Assembly: GCA_002796205.1 (NCBI GenBank) | Contig: PCWO01000010.1 | Span: 1 to 6,354 of the forward strand | DNA length: 6,354 nucleotides | From: Candidatus Liptonbacteria bacterium CG11_big_fil_rev_8_21_14_0_20_35_14 | Lineage (GTDB): Bacteria > Patescibacteriota > Minisyncoccia > UBA6257 > XYB1-36-10 | Reading direction: 5' to 3' | In this document: positions 5,637 through 6,354 of the stretch, piece by piece | Numbering within the stretch: the first letter of the stretch is position 1 | Layout: each line of letters starts with the position of its first letter | Translations under genes and position numbers: made by a program | Notes under the pieces: model-generated | The model's input: only the letters and a program-made list of their open reading frames with translations | What the model was told of the DNA's origin: nothing | The model's database searches: none

Positions 5637-5755
5637 GTATCCCGTTATAAGTTACGGACTAAACAATTATTAAAGGGAGATTGTCTTTCATTATTCCGTG
5701 GAATAATGAACAAATCACCCACTTGGCTTAAATACCTGTAACTTACTCGGGATAC
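5637..5755 (+). ncRNA. Structured RNA with 6S RNA-like architecture
   Basis: No protein is encoded here, but the strand folds along its full length. The outer closing stem is GTATCCCG (5637-5644) with CGGGATAC (5748-5755), 8 bp perfect. After a TTA/CT internal loop comes a second perfect 8-bp stem, TAAGTTAC (5648-5655) with GTAACTTA (5738-5745). A large open bubble follows, 19 nt on the 5' side (5656-5674) and 17 nt on the 3' side (5721-5737). The terminal arm is GGG/CCC (5675-5677 with 5718-5720), GATT/AATC (5679-5682 with 5713-5716), and a 10-bp hairpin (5687-5696 with 5701-5710, loop CGTG). This closing helix, central bubble and terminal arm is the layout of 6S RNA, which mimics an open promoter and binds the housekeeping RNA polymerase. 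About 120 nt is short against the usual 150-200. The identity rests on shape alone, without a recognised sequence signature. SRP RNA and tmRNA are not supported. Confidence 0.6.
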
Positions 5756-5763
5756 CGCATTTA

Positions 5764-5791
5764 AAAAAGCTCGCTCTAAGGCGGGTTTTTT
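5764..5791 (+). terminator. Intrinsic terminator after the 6S-like RNA
   Basis: An A-rich 5' arm and GCTCGC (5769-5774), a TCTAAG loop, then GCGGG (5781-5785) and six T (5786-5791). The 5771/5784 pair is U-G on the plus strand but would be A-C on the minus strand, so it serves plus-strand transcription. It ends the structured RNA and probably any aspS read-through, nine bases after the closing helix. Confidence 0.85.
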
Positions 5792-5796
5792 ATTAT

Positions 5797-5825
5797 TTGC
5801 TTTTTTATTTATTTTGTGGTATGGT
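5797..5825 (+). promoter_or_regulatory. Promoter of the two-helix membrane protein gene
   Basis: TTGCTT at 5797-5802, a 17-bp spacer and TATGGT at 5820-5825, with TGG just before the hexamer forming an extended -10. A start near 5832 leaves a leader of about 38 bases that includes the GGAAAGG ribosome site at 5855-5861, eight bases before the ATG. Unlike aspS, this gene has a conventional leader. Confidence 0.5.
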
Positions 5826-5869
5826 GTTTTTAGAACTTGAAAATAACAAATTCTGGAAAGGTTAATAAA

Positions 5870-6354
5870 ATGATATCAACAGAAACTTTAAGTAAGGCTA
5901 ACCAATATGTAAATTTAGTAAGAAATAAAAAAACTAACCAAGGATGGTCTATTTTATTTTTCTATCTATCAATTTTTGGTTTTGCTAGCCCCATCTTACT
6001 TTTATACATTATATTAAAAGTTGTCATACCGAACTTTATAAAATACGGATTTAAATCAGATATGGTTATAGCTTTACTTATAACTATAGCTGTAATTTAT
6101 TTATTATCATTTATATCTTTAATAGTATCTGATATATATGATAGAGCTGTAAAAAAAACTCCTTACGCAACTAAATTAAGTATACCGGGTTGGTCGCAAG
6201 ACAAAGGTAGAAGTGAATATTATATTTTTACTTTTTTTACAAAAATTAAAGGTTTAAAGGAAGAAATTGATGAATCTATACCTCCGAGTGGAGGTTTAGC
6301 TGTTACTAAATCTGAATTTGATCAAAAATCCAAAAATAAATTTACATTAACAAG
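5870..6354 (+). CDS. Unrecognised membrane protein with two N-terminal helices, C-terminus cut by window edge
   Basis: The ATG at 5870 follows GGAAAGG (5855-5861), and 161 residues are read before the window ends. Seen: a short polar N-terminus (1-26); hydrophobic helices at about 27-51 and 64-87, forming a hairpin; then a polar region with IYDRAVKKTPYATKL at 89-103, GWSQDKGRSEYYIFTFF at 107-123, and a Lys/Ser-rich stretch at the break. There are no catalytic motifs or cysteine pairs. I do not recognise a family. The N-terminus lacks a cleavable signal peptide and reads like a tail facing the cytoplasm, which would place the region after the second helix there too. The gene has its own promoter and ribosome site downstream of a terminator, so it starts a new transcription unit. 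Confidence 0.75.
   Translation, partial: MISTETLSKANQYVNLVRNKKTNQGWSILFFYLSIFGFASPILLLYIILKVVIPNFIKYGFKSDMVIALLITIAVIYLLSFISLIVSDIYDRAVKKTPYATKLSIPGWSQDKGRSEYYIFTFFTKIKGLKEEIDESIPPSGGLAVTKSEFDQKSKNKFTLT

Noticed and set aside
5618..5664. A 7-bp inverted repeat GTTTAGT/ACTAAAC flanking the -10 box of the 6S-like RNA, as a possible operator.
   Set aside because: It is too short for such AT-rich DNA, and one arm lies in the predicted RNA bubble. It could be chance.
5637..5755. SRP RNA or tmRNA as the identity of the structured RNA.
   Set aside because: The conserved SRP tip (GGAAGCAGCC-like) is absent. The length and the absence of an Ala-tRNA-like end and tag frame exclude tmRNA.

Overview
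The window is AT-rich and gene-dense. Its content fits a small-genome bacterium of the Candidate Phyla Radiation (Patescibacteria). This assignment is an inference from the low GC, the tight packing, a compact aspartyl-tRNA synthetase, a competence protein split over two genes, and small genes of unrecognised family. The code looks standard: TGA, TAG and TAA all end recognisable genes, so the UGA-to-Gly reassignment of Gracilibacteria/Absconditabacteria does not apply.

Layout. Positions 1-856 (minus) hold the N-terminal 285 residues of a GT-B glycosyltransferase (GT4) that runs off the left edge. A 55-bp divergent promoter region separates it from a plus-strand operon at 912-3730. That operon encodes a membrane phosphoglycosyl transferase, a ComEC/Rec2 channel protein and a separate ComEC-type metallo-beta-lactamase-fold protein; the first two genes are 3 bp apart and the last two overlap by 4 bp. 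Convergent to it lies a 64-residue zinc-ribbon protein (3772-3966, minus) with its own ribosome binding site, promoter and terminator. Upstream of that gene, also on the minus strand, is a short structured RNA (about 4024-4129) with a good promoter and a strong intrinsic terminator. It is either a free small RNA or a leader/attenuator of the zinc-ribbon gene. A back-to-back promoter on the plus strand drives aspS (4206-5600), a bacterial-type AspRS that lacks the GAD insertion domain. Directly after aspS is a second structured RNA (about 5637-5755) with the layout of 6S RNA: a two-part closing helix, a large central bubble and a terminal hairpin, followed by a terminator. The right edge holds the start of an unrecognised two-helix membrane protein (5870 onward).

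How the parts relate. The two sugar-transfer genes suggest a surface glycan locus: the phosphoglycosyl transferase would load the first sugar onto a lipid carrier and the GT4 enzyme would extend it. The ComEC pair would take up single-stranded DNA, which matters in organisms thought to scavenge nucleotides. aspS is housekeeping. The most unusual content is non-coding: two structured RNAs without protein-coding capacity, and three promoters whose -10 boxes end 6-7 bp before the ATG, which predicts leaderless mRNAs.
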